Source of the DNA: Pseudonocardia hierapolitana
GTDB taxonomy: Bacteria; Actinomycetota; Actinomycetes; Mycobacteriales; Pseudonocardiaceae
Assembly (NCBI RefSeq): GCF_007994075.1
Contig: NZ_VIWU01000001.1
Coordinates: 3,162,001 to 3,226,000 of the forward strand
Reading direction: 5' to 3'
DNA length: 64,000 bases
The notes under the pieces are model-generated. The model was not told where the DNA came from. It did no database searches and worked only from the letters and a program-made list of their open reading frames with translations. Position numbers and translations under genes: made by a program. The stretch's first letter is position 1, and the number at the start of each line of letters is the position of its first letter. Below, in pieces: positions 44,113-52,125 of this stretch.

Positions 44113-45078
44113 CTACCGGCCCACGACCGCGGTCGCGTGGTCGCCGAACACGAACGGGGACGGCTCGCACTCGGCGATGAAGTCCGCGGGGAACCCGCGC
44201 TCGAACTCCACCGCGGCCTCCAGCCGGGCGACGGCGTCGGCGGGCAGGACGAGGTCGAGCGCACCGAGGTTCTCGGCGAGCTGCTCGACCCTGCTGACGC
44301 CGACGAGCGGGTGCACGGCCGCCGATCTGCTGCGCGTCCAGGCGATCGCCACCTGCGCGGGCGTCGCACCCAGCTCGGCGGCGACGGCGCGCACGGCCTC
44401 GGCAGCGGCCTTGTCGCGGGGGGTGAAGGCAGCCGGGTCGGCTCGCCGGGAGCCACCGGCGAGCCGGCCCGACGCGAGGGGCGCCCACGCGGCGACGCTC
44501 ATCCCGAACGCCTCCGCCATCGGCAGCAGCTCCCGCTCGATGTCGCGCTGCAGCAGGCTGTAGGGCACCTGCAGGCCGGCGAACGGGGTCCAGTCGCGCC
44601 ACTGCGCGAGCGTGTTCGCACGGGCGACCACCCAAGCCGGGGCATCGGAGATCCCGACGTAGAGGATCTTGCCCGCGCGCACCGCGTCGTCCAGCGCCCG
44701 CATCGTCTCCTCCAACGGGGTGTGCCGGTCGAAGACGTGCACCCAGTAGACGTCGATGTAGTCGGTGCGCAGCCGCCGCAGGCTCCGCTCCAGGGAGAGC
44801 ACGAGGTTCTTGCGGTGGTTGCCCGCGGCGTTGGCGTCGCCCGGATCGCGCGACAGCGTGTACTTGGTGGCGAGGACGAACCGGTCACGGCGCTCGAGGA
44901 CGGAGCCGAGCAGCTCCTCCCCGTTGCCGTAGGCGGATGCGGTGTCCAGGACGTTGCCTCCCGCGTCCGCGTAGGCGTCGACGATCCGGCGGGTCTCGCG
45001 CGGATCGTCGAGGACCATCGTGCCGAGGAAGAGCTCCGAGACGCGCAGGCCGGTCCGACCGAAGAGCCGATACTTCAT
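44113..45078 (-). CDS. Aldo/keto reductase
   Basis: 321 residues. The catalytic tetrad is visible: Asp and Tyr in [15 protein letters not shown] (about residues 45-59), Lys in VLATKYT and His in VYWVHVFD. The C-terminal [17 protein letters not shown] segment binds NADPH. It should reduce aldehydes or ketones. It is divergent from an XRE-family regulator across 68 bp, and such regulator/oxidoreductase pairs are common in actinobacteria, so the regulator may control it. Confidence 0.92.
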   Translation of the reverse strand: MKYRLFGRTGLRVSELFLGTMVLDDPRETRRIVDAYADAGGNVLDTASAYGNGEELLGSVLERRDRFVLATKYTLSRDPGDANAAGNHRKNLVLSLERSLRRLRTDYIDVYWVHVFDRHTPLEETMRALDDAVRAGKILYVGISDAPAWVVARANTLAQWRDWTPFAGLQVPYSLLQRDIERELLPMAEAFGMSVAAWAPLASGRLAGGSRRADPAAFTPRDKAAAEAVRAVAAELGATPAQVAIAWTRSRSAAVHPLVGVSRVEQLAENLGALDLVLPADAVARLEAAVEFERGFPADFIAECEPSPFVFGDHATAVVGR

Positions 45079-45133
45079 GCCCGGGATCGTCGGCCGATCC
45101 GGCGACGCCAGGGAGACCGCGCCAGGGACCCCC

Positions 45134-45139
45134 TACGCT
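45134..45139 (+). promoter_or_regulatory. -10 box of a probable leaderless promoter
   Basis: TACGCT, 7 bases before GTG 45147, no Shine-Dalgarno sequence. Same hexamer as the minus-strand box at 41300. Confidence 0.5.
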
Positions 45140-45146
45140 CGGACGC

Positions 45147-45980
45147 GTGACCGACAACGCGCTCGGCGCCTTCCTCCGCGCCCGGCGGGAGGCGATCGGG
45201 CCGGCCGACGTGGGACTGCCGACCGGGACCCGGCGTCGCACACCCGGGCTGCGCCGGGAGGAACTGGCGTCGCTCGCGGGTATCAGCGTCGAGTACCTGA
45301 CGCGCCTGGAACGCGGCAGCGACCGCCGCCCGTCCGCACAGGTGATCGGGGCACTCGCCGACGTGCTCGGCCTCTCGCCCGAGGAGCGGGTGCACGTCCA
45401 CCGGATGGTCAAGGTCGTCTCGGGCGAGGTGTGCGTGCAGGCGCAGGCGCCGTCGCGGACCGTGCGGCCCACCGTGCTCGCCCTGCTCGACCGGCTCGAA
45501 CCCACCCCGGCGCTGGTCGTCGCTCCGCACTGCGACGTGCTCGCCTGCACCGACGGCTTCCGCCGCCTCGCGGCGCCGACCGGGCTGTTCGACGCCACCG
45601 AGCCCAACCTGGCGCGCTTCGTCTTCGGCGATCCCCGGGCACGCGCGGCGTTCCCCGACTGGGAGCGCGTGGCCGACGAGCGCGCCGCCGCGCTGCGGGC
45701 CGCCGCCGACCTCGGCGATCGCACGGCTGCGGCGCTCGCCGACGAGCTGTCGATCACCGAGGGTTCCGAGTTCGCCCGGCGGTACGCGGCCGGTGGCGCG
45801 CTGCCGCCGTGGACGGGCGTCGAGGAGTGGAAGCACCCGACGGCGGGCGTGCTGCGCCTGGCCTTCGAGAGCCTCACGCTCCCCGGGCCGGAGGAGCAGC
45901 GCCTGGTGGCCTACCTCCCGGCCGACGCCGCCACCGCCGAGGCCGTTGCCGGGCTCGAGCAACCCGCGCTCATCAGCTGA
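45147..45980 (+). CDS. XRE-family regulator with MmyB-like ligand domain
   Basis: 277 residues. The N-terminal helix-turn-helix has the hallmark RRRTPGLRREELASLAGISVEYLTRLERG-like stretch (about residues 27-55) of the actinobacterial MmyB/methylenomycin-type regulators. The C-terminal half is a PAS-like MLTR ligand-binding domain: LVVAPHCDVLACTDGFRRL, FVFGDPRARAAFPDWERVA and a terminal GPEEQRLVAYLPAD. MmyB-like proteins bind a small hydrophobic ligand. It lies divergent from an aldo/keto reductase, a frequent target of such regulators. Confidence 0.9.
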   Translation: MTDNALGAFLRARREAIGPADVGLPTGTRRRTPGLRREELASLAGISVEYLTRLERGSDRRPSAQVIGALADVLGLSPEERVHVHRMVKVVSGEVCVQAQAPSRTVRPTVLALLDRLEPTPALVVAPHCDVLACTDGFRRLAAPTGLFDATEPNLARFVFGDPRARAAFPDWERVADERAAALRAAADLGDRTAAALADELSITEGSEFARRYAAGGALPPWTGVEEWKHPTAGVLRLAFESLTLPGPEEQRLVAYLPADAATAEAVAGLEQPALIS

Positions 45981-46094
45981 ACCGCTGCTCCAGGCGGAAC
46001 GCCACCTCCTCTCCTGCCCCGTGCTTGCCGATCAGCGTGCACAGCGCGGCCCGCACCGGAAGCCAGTGCGGGCCCCGCGCGGCGTGGCGCCGAT

Positions 46095-46556
46095 TCATCG
46101 GTGCTCGGCGAACCAGGCGATCCAGCGCCGCTGACCAGGGGTTTCCACCGCCCGCGGCCGGTAGTGGCTCCGGGTCCAGGCGACGGCGTCCCCCACCGGG
46201 TGCCCGGCGAGGACGGCCATGCAGGCGATCACGGTTCCGGTGCGGCCCGTGCCACCGGTACACGCGATCTCGACGCGCTCCCCCGATCGCGCCCGCCGGT
46301 ACGCCTCGACGATCTGCGCTGCCGCCGCGGCGGGGTCGCGCGGGGTGCGGAAGTCGGGCCAGTCGATCCACGTCGCGGGCCAGTCGGGCCGCCACTCCTC
46401 GCGGCGCCCCGGCAGCAGGCGTGGCCGGTCCGGCGGATGCCCGAGGTAGAGGCCGAACTCCGGCGGTGGCCCGGCCGGGAACGGCTCCCGACGTCCGCGA
46501 CCGCGCACGAGCGTGCCGTCGGGCAGCGCGGTGGCGCCGGAGAGCGGGCCGATCAT
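46095..46556 (-). CDS. Protein-tyrosine phosphatase family protein
   Basis: 153 residues. The active-site loop C-x5-R is CTGGTGR at about residues 99-105, directly after a hydrophobic strand (RVEIA) as in the PTP superfamily. An Asp in WIDWPDFRTP about 30 residues earlier is placed like the general-acid loop. The start ATG overlaps the stop of the upstream HTH gene (ATGA), so the two form a coupled pair. Whether the substrate is a protein, a lipid or a nucleotide is open. Confidence 0.8.
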   Translation of the reverse strand: MIGPLSGATALPDGTLVRGRGRREPFPAGPPPEFGLYLGHPPDRPRLLPGRREEWRPDWPATWIDWPDFRTPRDPAAAAAQIVEAYRRARSGERVEIACTGGTGRTGTVIACMAVLAGHPVGDAVAWTRSHYRPRAVETPGQRRWIAWFAEHR

Positions 46557-46948
46557 GCCGCCTCCTGCGCCATCGCACCCACGAGGCGCAACAGTTCGAC
46601 GTTCGCCTCGACCGACCCGACCACGATCACCTTGAGCCGGTCGCGCTCCGGTTCGTGCACCACGTCGACGTGGGGCGCGCGCGCGGGCTTCGGCAGCTCT
46701 CTGATGAACGTGGCCAGCCGCTCCGCGGCGCCCGCGTCGATGCCGTCGACGTCGATGACGCTGGTGACCTCGAGCTGCCGCGGCTGGGCAGGCCCGCCGG
46801 TGAGCGCCTGCAGGTCGGCGTGGGAGACCCGGTACTGCTTGCCGATGCGCACCGCACCCAGCCGCCCGTCGCGCACGTAGTTGCGCACGGTGCGGACGTG
46901 CAGGCCGAGCCGGTCGGCAACATCCTCCAGGGAGTACCACTCACTCAT
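46553..46948 (-). CDS. Excisionase-type HTH DNA-binding protein with extra C-terminal domain
   Basis: 131 residues. The first 55 are a MerR-like HTH_17 domain: WYSLEDVADRLGLHVRTVRNYVRDGRLGAVRIGKQYRVSHADL. The remaining 75 form an alternating beta/alpha domain (VTSVIDVDGIDAGAAERLATFIREL, HVDVVHEPERDRLKVIVVGSVEANVELLRLVGAMA) that I do not recognise. It is not part of a phage or integrase unit here; instead it is coupled to a tyrosine phosphatase. Two TCCCTATC words and TCCCTATCAAGGGA lie just upstream of its start and may be its own binding site. Confidence 0.78.
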   Translation of the reverse strand: MSEWYSLEDVADRLGLHVRTVRNYVRDGRLGAVRIGKQYRVSHADLQALTGGPAQPRQLEVTSVIDVDGIDAGAAERLATFIRELPKPARAPHVDVVHEPERDRLKVIVVGSVEANVELLRLVGAMAQEAA

Positions 46949-46950
46949 AC

Positions 46951-46974
46951 TCCCTATCCTTCCCTATCAAGGGA
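46951..46974. promoter_or_regulatory. Candidate autoregulatory site of the HTH/phosphatase pair
   Basis: TCCCTATC occurs at 46951-46958 and 46961-46968 with a 10-base period. The second copy extends into the perfect-armed inverted repeat TCCCT-atca-AGGGA (46961-46974). It sits between the HTH start at 46948 and the end of the MFS gene at 46983, and must hold the promoter of the pair. Confidence 0.5.
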
Positions 46975-46982
46975 AGTTTGAG

Positions 46983-48212
46983 TCAAGATAGGTGGCCACG
47001 CCGCTGCAACAGCGCCATTCCGGCAGCGCCGGCGAGCCCCACGGCGAGCAGCGCGAGCGGGGCCACCGCCCGCCAACCGGGTCCGGTCAGGTCGAGCAGT
47101 GCTCCTGCTGCGGCCGACACCGCCGCGGCGAGCAGCGCGGACACCAGGTGGTAGAAGCCGTAGTACGTCCCGATGAGCCGCTCGCTGCCCACCACCGGCA
47201 GCAGCTGCATCGTGAACGGGTTGGCCAGCGCGATCCCGAACGTGAACACCACCGCGCCTGCGAGCACCGGCACCGCGGCGGCCGGGGCGATGCCGGTCGC
47301 CGTCGGCAGCAGCGGAGCGGAGACCGCGACCGGGGCGAACCCGACGCCCATCAGCGCCAGCCCCACGGCCACGCACGTGCCGGGCGGCCAGCGGCGACCA
47401 CCCCACGCGGCGACCCGCACGTACAGCGCGATGCCGGCGACGGTGGACACCGCGAAGAGGACGCCGACGGCGGCGGGCGTGCCGGTCACCCGCTGCGCCT
47501 CGAGCGGGAAGACCAGGTAGACCTGGTTGTACAGGGCGAAGTAGGCCGAGCCGCAGAGCGTGAAGGCCACGAACCGGCGGTTGCGCACCACCGCTCCCCA
47601 ACTGCCGAGCACGCCATCGGCGTGGGTCTCGACCGGGTGCGCCGGCAGCACCAGCACCTGTGCCACGGTGAGCAGCAGGAACGTCACGCATGCGACTGCC
47701 GCGACCAGCCGGAAGTCCACCGCGAGCAGCGCCGCGCCCAGCAGCGGCCCGACGAACGCGCCCGCGTCGGCGGCCGTGTTGAACACGGCGAACGCGCCCG
47801 CGCGGCCCTCCCCCGCCTCCCGGCTCAGGTACGCGCGGACGGCCGGGTTGAACAGCGCTCCCGCGAACCCGGTGAGCACCGCGGCGGCCACGATCCCCGC
47901 CGGCGAGGTGACGACCGCGAACAGCCCGAACGCCAGCACCCGAAGGGCGCACCCCAGCACGATCACCGGGCGGGCGCCGAGCCGGTCGGCCGCGGTGCCG
48001 CCCACGAGGAAGAGACCCTGCTGGGACAGGGTCCGGACGCCGAGCACCACGCCGACCAGCGCGGCGGCGTAGCCGAGGTCGTCGACCAGGTAGGTCGCGA
48101 GGAACGGCACGACCATGTAGAAGCCGACGTTGATCCCGAACTGGTTGACGACGAGCAACCGGGCCGCAGGCGGGAGGGCCCGGAACTGCGCGCGGACGGA
48201 CGGCGTGGTCAC
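46983..48212 (-). CDS. MFS transporter, MdtH-like
   Basis: 409 residues, 12 predicted spans. The N-terminal LLVVNQFGINVGFYMVVPFLATYLVDDLGYAAALVGVVLGVR and QQGLFLVGGTAADRLGARPVIVLG (motif A) match the MdtH family of DHA1 exporters, as does DFRLVAAVACVTFLLLTV. GTG 48212 overlaps the GNAT stop in GTGA. It is the last gene of the binding protein/permease/ATPase/GNAT unit, so it might export a modified substrate or chelator connected with that ABC importer. Confidence 0.87.
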   Translation of the reverse strand: MTTPSVRAQFRALPPAARLLVVNQFGINVGFYMVVPFLATYLVDDLGYAAALVGVVLGVRTLSQQGLFLVGGTAADRLGARPVIVLGCALRVLAFGLFAVVTSPAGIVAAAVLTGFAGALFNPAVRAYLSREAGEGRAGAFAVFNTAADAGAFVGPLLGAALLAVDFRLVAAVACVTFLLLTVAQVLVLPAHPVETHADGVLGSWGAVVRNRRFVAFTLCGSAYFALYNQVYLVFPLEAQRVTGTPAAVGVLFAVSTVAGIALYVRVAAWGGRRWPPGTCVAVGLALMGVGFAPVAVSAPLLPTATGIAPAAAVPVLAGAVVFTFGIALANPFTMQLLPVVGSERLIGTYYGFYHLVSALLAAAVSAAAGALLDLTGPGWRAVAPLALLAVGLAGAAGMALLQRRGHLS

Positions 48213-48763
48213 GCGACGGGAGCGTCCAGCGGGAGCTCGAAGTGGACGGTCGCGAACCGGGGGTCGCTCTCCCGTCCCCGGTCGTCGCGGATCTCGACGA
48301 CGGGGAGCGACCGCCAGAACGGCTCGGCCGCGGGCACCTTCGTGTTGGTGTGCAGGTAGATCACCCGGAAGCCGCCGTCCGCGCGGACGAACTCCTGGCA
48401 GGCGGCCACGAGGCGGCGCGCGAGGCCGTGCCTGCGGTGCTCGGGCAGCGTCGCCACCCGCAGCAACTGCGCGACGGCCTGCCGGTCGGCGTAGCGATGG
48501 CCCAGCTCCGGTGGGTGCGGCGGGACGTTGGGGCCGCCGATCCGGATCGCCGCGGTGGACACGACCGTGCCCGCCAGGTCGACGGCGACGAACATGGCCT
48601 GCCGCGGGTTGTCCACGTAGGTCTCGACGGGGCGGTCGAGGTCCCAGTGCCACTGCAGCTGGTAGCCGTAGCCGAGGTCGGTCTCCGCGGTGTGCAGGAC
48701 GACGGCGCGCGCGCCGTCGAGATCCTTCTCGGTCACGGCGCGGCGGATCGCGTAGTCGGTCAT
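48209..48763 (-). CDS. GNAT-family N-acetyltransferase
   Basis: 184 residues. The acetyl-CoA pyrophosphate loop is RVATLPEHRRHGLARRLV (about residues 101-118), the Q/RxxGxG/A motif of GNAT enzymes. Flanking strands (AMFVAVDLAGTVVSTAAIR; GFRVIYLHTNTKVPAAEPFW) complete the fold. The acceptor is unknown. It sits between the ATPase and MFS genes of one operon, 12 bases after the ATPase stop, which hints at acetylation of the compound handled by these transporters. Confidence 0.87.
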   Translation of the reverse strand: MTDYAIRRAVTEKDLDGARAVVLHTAETDLGYGYQLQWHWDLDRPVETYVDNPRQAMFVAVDLAGTVVSTAAIRIGGPNVPPHPPELGHRYADRQAVAQLLRVATLPEHRRHGLARRLVAACQEFVRADGGFRVIYLHTNTKVPAAEPFWRSLPVVEIRDDRGRESDPRFATVHFELPLDAPVA

Positions 48764-48775
48764 GAGTCCCCTTCT

Positions 48776-50317
48776 TCAGCCGGCGACGCCGGTCAGCGGA
48801 TCGGTCGGGTAGGCGGCCAGCAGGGCCCGGGTGCGGGAGTGCGTCGCGTCGCTGCGCAGGCGGGCGACCGGGAGGTCATCGACCAACCGCCCGCCGTCCA
48901 GCACGGCGATGCGGTCGCACAGCCGCTCCAGCACGTGCAGGTCGTGGGAGACGACGAGGGCCGTCATGCCGTGCTCGGCCACCACCTGCGACAGCAGGCG
49001 GATCAGCTCGGCCTGCAGCGTGACGTCGAGCGCGGACGCGGGCTCGTCGGCGACGAGCACCCGGGGCCGCACGGCGAGCGCGCGGGCGATCGCGACCCGC
49101 TGGCACTGACCGGTGGACAGCGCGTTCGGCCTGCGGCCGGCGAGCCCGTCCAGCCCGACGGCGGCGAGCAGCTCGCGGGCCCGGGCGCGCCGGGTGGCGC
49201 GCGTCCCGATCCCGTGGAAGTCGAGCGGGTCGGCGACGAGCTGCGCGGCCGTCCGCCACGGGTTGAGCGACGCGCGCGGGTCCTGCGGCACCAGCTGCAC
49301 GGCGCGGCGCACCGCCCGCCACCCCTGCGCCGCCGGGTCGATACCGGCGAGTTGCAGCTCGCCGGCCTCCGGGCGCTCCAGGCCGAGCAGGCAGCGCAGC
49401 AGGGTGGTCTTGCCGCCGCCGCTGCGGCCCGCGACGCCCACCACCTCGCCCTCAGCCACGTCGAGGTCGAGCCCGTCCAGCACCGGAGTACGGGCGTAGG
49501 ACTTGGTCAGGCCCCGCACGCGGATCGCGAGCGCGTCGCCGCGCCGCGGGGCGGGGAACCGCGTCGGCAGCGCCCACGGGACGTCGCGCACCAGGGCGCG
49601 GGTCGCCTCGTGCACCGGGTCGCCGAGCAGCCGGGCCGGCGAGCCCTCCTCGACGATCCGGCCGCGGTGCAGCACCACGACCCGGTCGGCGAACGCAGCC
49701 GCGACCGTCACATCGTGGGTGACGAGCACGACCGCCGTTCCGGCTGCGGCCTGCTCGCGCAGCCGGGCCACCAGCTCCTCCCGGGCCGGGCCGTCCAGCG
49801 CCGTGGTCGGCTCGTCGGCCAGCACGACCCGCGGCCGGCCTGCCACCGCCAGGCCGAACCCGACGCGCTGCGCCATGCCGCCGGACAGCTCGAACGCGCG
49901 CCGGGGCGCCACCGGCGCGGGGTCGGCGAACCCGCTCGCCCGCAGCAGGGGCTCCACCTGCGCCGGGTCGCCGCCGACCTCGGTGAGCAGGGAGCCGACG
50001 CGGCGCAGCGGGGTGAGCGCGAGCGCGGGGTCCTGGAACACCATGCCGATCTCCCGGCCCCGGGCCAGGGGCCATGCGCCGGGTGCGGTCAGGTCGAGGG
50101 GTCCCGCGTCGGTGCGCAGGGTGAGCTCGCCGACGCGCACCCGGCCCGGGGCGGGGACCAGGCCGAGCAGGGCGCGCAGCAGCGTCGACTTCCCCGATCC
50201 GCTGCCGCCGAGCACGACGACGGCTTCCCCGGCACCGACGTCCAGGTCCACGTCGTCGAGGACGGTCCGGCCCGGGTACTCCACGGTGAGCCCGCGGGCC
50301 GACAGCACGGGCGTCAC
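48776..50317 (-). CDS. Double ATP-binding protein of Opp/Nik-type ABC importer (DppD-DppF fusion)
   Basis: 513 residues containing two full nucleotide-binding domains. NBD1: Walker A GGSGSGKST (about 37-45), signature LSGGMAQR, Walker B VVLADEPT, switch His in VTHD. NBD2: Walker A GRSGGGKTT (about 304-312), signature LSTGQCQR with Thr in the second position, Walker B VLVADEPA, switch His in VSHD. The fused form replaces the usual separate D and F subunits. GTG 50317 overlaps the permease stop in GTGA. Confidence 0.93.
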   Translation of the reverse strand: MTPVLSARGLTVEYPGRTVLDDVDLDVGAGEAVVVLGGSGSGKSTLLRALLGLVPAPGRVRVGELTLRTDAGPLDLTAPGAWPLARGREIGMVFQDPALALTPLRRVGSLLTEVGGDPAQVEPLLRASGFADPAPVAPRRAFELSGGMAQRVGFGLAVAGRPRVVLADEPTTALDGPAREELVARLREQAAAGTAVVLVTHDVTVAAAFADRVVVLHRGRIVEEGSPARLLGDPVHEATRALVRDVPWALPTRFPAPRRGDALAIRVRGLTKSYARTPVLDGLDLDVAEGEVVGVAGRSGGGKTTLLRCLLGLERPEAGELQLAGIDPAAQGWRAVRRAVQLVPQDPRASLNPWRTAAQLVADPLDFHGIGTRATRRARARELLAAVGLDGLAGRRPNALSTGQCQRVAIARALAVRPRVLVADEPASALDVTLQAELIRLLSQVVAEHGMTALVVSHDLHVLERLCDRIAVLDGGRLVDDLPVARLRSDATHSRTRALLAAYPTDPLTGVAG

Positions 50318-51177
50318 GACGCCACCGCCTGCGTGGAGCGGTCGAGCACGTCGCGCAGGCCCTCGCCGACGCACGTCAGCGCGAAGACCGTGACCAGCAC
50401 CGCGAGGCCGGGCCCGAGCACGAGGTGCGGGTTCGACAGCGCGGCTCCGCGCGCCTCGGCGAGCATCGCGCCCCACTCGGCAGCGGGCGGCTGGGCACCC
50501 ATCCCCAGGAACGACAGGCCGGCGACGGTCGCGATCAGCTGCCCGGCCTCGACGGCGGTGAGCACGGCCAGCGGCCCGATGAGGCGCGGTGCGACCTCGG
50601 TGCGCAGCAGGTGGGTGCGGGATGCCCCGAGTGCGCGGGCGGCCACCGCCGACGGCTCGGCCAGCGCCGAGCGCACGAGTGACCGGGTCAACCGGGCGAA
50701 CGGCGCCCACCACACCAGCAGCGCGCCACCGAGCACCGCCGCCAGCGACGGGCCGCGCAACCCGACGAACGCCAGGATGACGATGACGGCCGGGAACGCG
50801 ACGACCCCGTCGATCAGCCGGCGCCCCAGGTCGTCCAGCCTGCGTCCGGCCATGCCGACGGCGGTGCCCACCGCCGCGCCGATCGCGATCACCGCGAGCA
50901 TCGTGGCACCGGTCTGCAGCAGGGTGTTCCGCCCGCCGTGCAGCACGCGGGAGGCGGTGTCGCGGCCGAACCGGTCGGTGCCGAGCCAGTGCTCGCCGTC
51001 CGGCGAGGCCAGTCGGGGACCGACCCCTTGCGCCACCGGGTCGAACGGGGCCAGCCAGGGTGCGGTGAGCGTCGCGAGCACGACGACCGAGAGCAGGACG
51101 ACACCCACGGTGAGCAGACCGCGTCCCCGGCCCGTGACGGGGGACGGCAAGGCGGCGAGGCGGGTGGGAGGAGTCAT
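50314..51177 (-). CDS. Opp/Nik-type ABC permease, C subunit
   Basis: 287 residues. The N-terminal cytosolic tail leads into one span, then PWLAPFDPVAQGVGPRLASPDGEHWLGTDRFGRDTASRVLHG, the conserved DppC/NikC segment, followed by the core permease spans with the EAA-like loop at RALGASRTHLLRTEVAPRL. ATG 51177 overlaps the partner permease stop in ATGA and is preceded by GGGAGGAG. Forms the channel with the next upstream gene product. Confidence 0.93.
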   Translation of the reverse strand: MTPPTRLAALPSPVTGRGRGLLTVGVVLLSVVVLATLTAPWLAPFDPVAQGVGPRLASPDGEHWLGTDRFGRDTASRVLHGGRNTLLQTGATMLAVIAIGAAVGTAVGMAGRRLDDLGRRLIDGVVAFPAVIVILAFVGLRGPSLAAVLGGALLVWWAPFARLTRSLVRSALAEPSAVAARALGASRTHLLRTEVAPRLIGPLAVLTAVEAGQLIATVAGLSFLGMGAQPPAAEWGAMLAEARGAALSNPHLVLGPGLAVLVTVFALTCVGEGLRDVLDRSTQAVAS

Positions 51178-52124
51178 GCCACCGCCTCCGCGCGTGCGTC
51201 CTGGCGGGGGTCGACCAGCCGGCCGGCGAGGTCGACGCCGCGGTTGACCAGCACGACGAGGGCGGTCGCCAGCACGACGTAGGCCTGCACGACCGGGTAG
51301 TCCTGCGCCGCGATCGCGTCCACGGCGAACAGCCCGACGCCCGGCCACGTGAACACGGCCTCGGTGATGATCGACCCGGTGACCAGCGAGGCGAACGCGA
51401 GCCCGCCGAGGATCATCACCGGGCCGACCGCGGGCCGCAGGACGTGGCGCAGCAACGTGCGGGACGGCGACGCGCCGCGGGCCAGCGCGGCCACCGCGTA
51501 GAGCCGGCCGCGCTCGGCGACCAGCGAGGCCCGCAGCACCCGGGACATCGTCGGGGTGATCGCGATGCCGAGGACGAGCGCGGGCAGCCAGATCCGGTCG
51601 GTGCTCGCCGGCCCGGCGATCCGGTAGCCGGTGGTGCCGGTCGCGATCTGCAGGGCGAGCGTGCCGAGCAGGAACGACGGCACCGCGACGGTCATCAGGG
51701 TCGCCAGCCGCACGAGCTGGTCGACGGGCGCGCCGGGGCGCCGGCTCGCCAGCAGCGCGAGTCCGCCTGCGAGCGCCACGGCCACGCCGAAGCCCGCTGC
51801 GCCCAGCGCGAGGCTCGCGGGCAGCCGGTCGAGCATCTCGTCGAGCACCGGCTGGCCGGTGCGGTACGACGTGCCCCAGTCGCCGCTGACCATGCGCACG
51901 AGCCAGCGTGCGTACTGCTCGGGCAGCGGCCGGTCGAGGCCGAGCTCGGCGAGCCGTTCGGCGCGGATCCGGTCCTCGTCGGCCTGGCTCAGCGAGACGC
52001 CGCCGGACTCACCGAGCTGCACGTCGACCGGGTCACCCGGGGCTGAGCGGATCATCGCGAACACGACCACCGAGGCCACCAGCAGCATGCCGACGGTGCT
52101 CAGTGTCCCCCGCAGTGCGCGCAC
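51174..52124 (-). CDS. Opp/Nik-type ABC permease, B subunit
   Basis: 316 residues. First span followed by SAPGDPVDVQLGE and the LGLDRPLPEQYARWLVRMVSGDWGTSYRTGQPV segment characteristic of DppB/NikB; the EAA-like loop is ALARGASPSRTLLRHVLRPAVGP, and TGSIITEAVFTWPGVGLFAVDAI is the conserved C-terminal stretch. GTG 52124 lies one base after the binding-protein stop. A longer open frame to 52385 overlaps the binding-protein gene and lacks homology. Confidence 0.93.
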   Translation of the reverse strand: MRALRGTLSTVGMLLVASVVVFAMIRSAPGDPVDVQLGESGGVSLSQADEDRIRAERLAELGLDRPLPEQYARWLVRMVSGDWGTSYRTGQPVLDEMLDRLPASLALGAAGFGVAVALAGGLALLASRRPGAPVDQLVRLATLMTVAVPSFLLGTLALQIATGTTGYRIAGPASTDRIWLPALVLGIAITPTMSRVLRASLVAERGRLYAVAALARGASPSRTLLRHVLRPAVGPVMILGGLAFASLVTGSIITEAVFTWPGVGLFAVDAIAAQDYPVVQAYVVLATALVVLVNRGVDLAGRLVDPRQDARAEAVA

Positions 52125-52125
52125 C

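Noticed and set aside
46553..46948. Phage excisionase
   Set aside because: No integrase, att site or phage gene nearby, and the protein has an additional domain and a coupled phosphatase.
48242..51247. Plus-strand open frame of about 1000 codons opposite the ABC transporter genes
   Set aside because: Antisense shadow; the minus strand holds complete Walker, signature and permease motifs.
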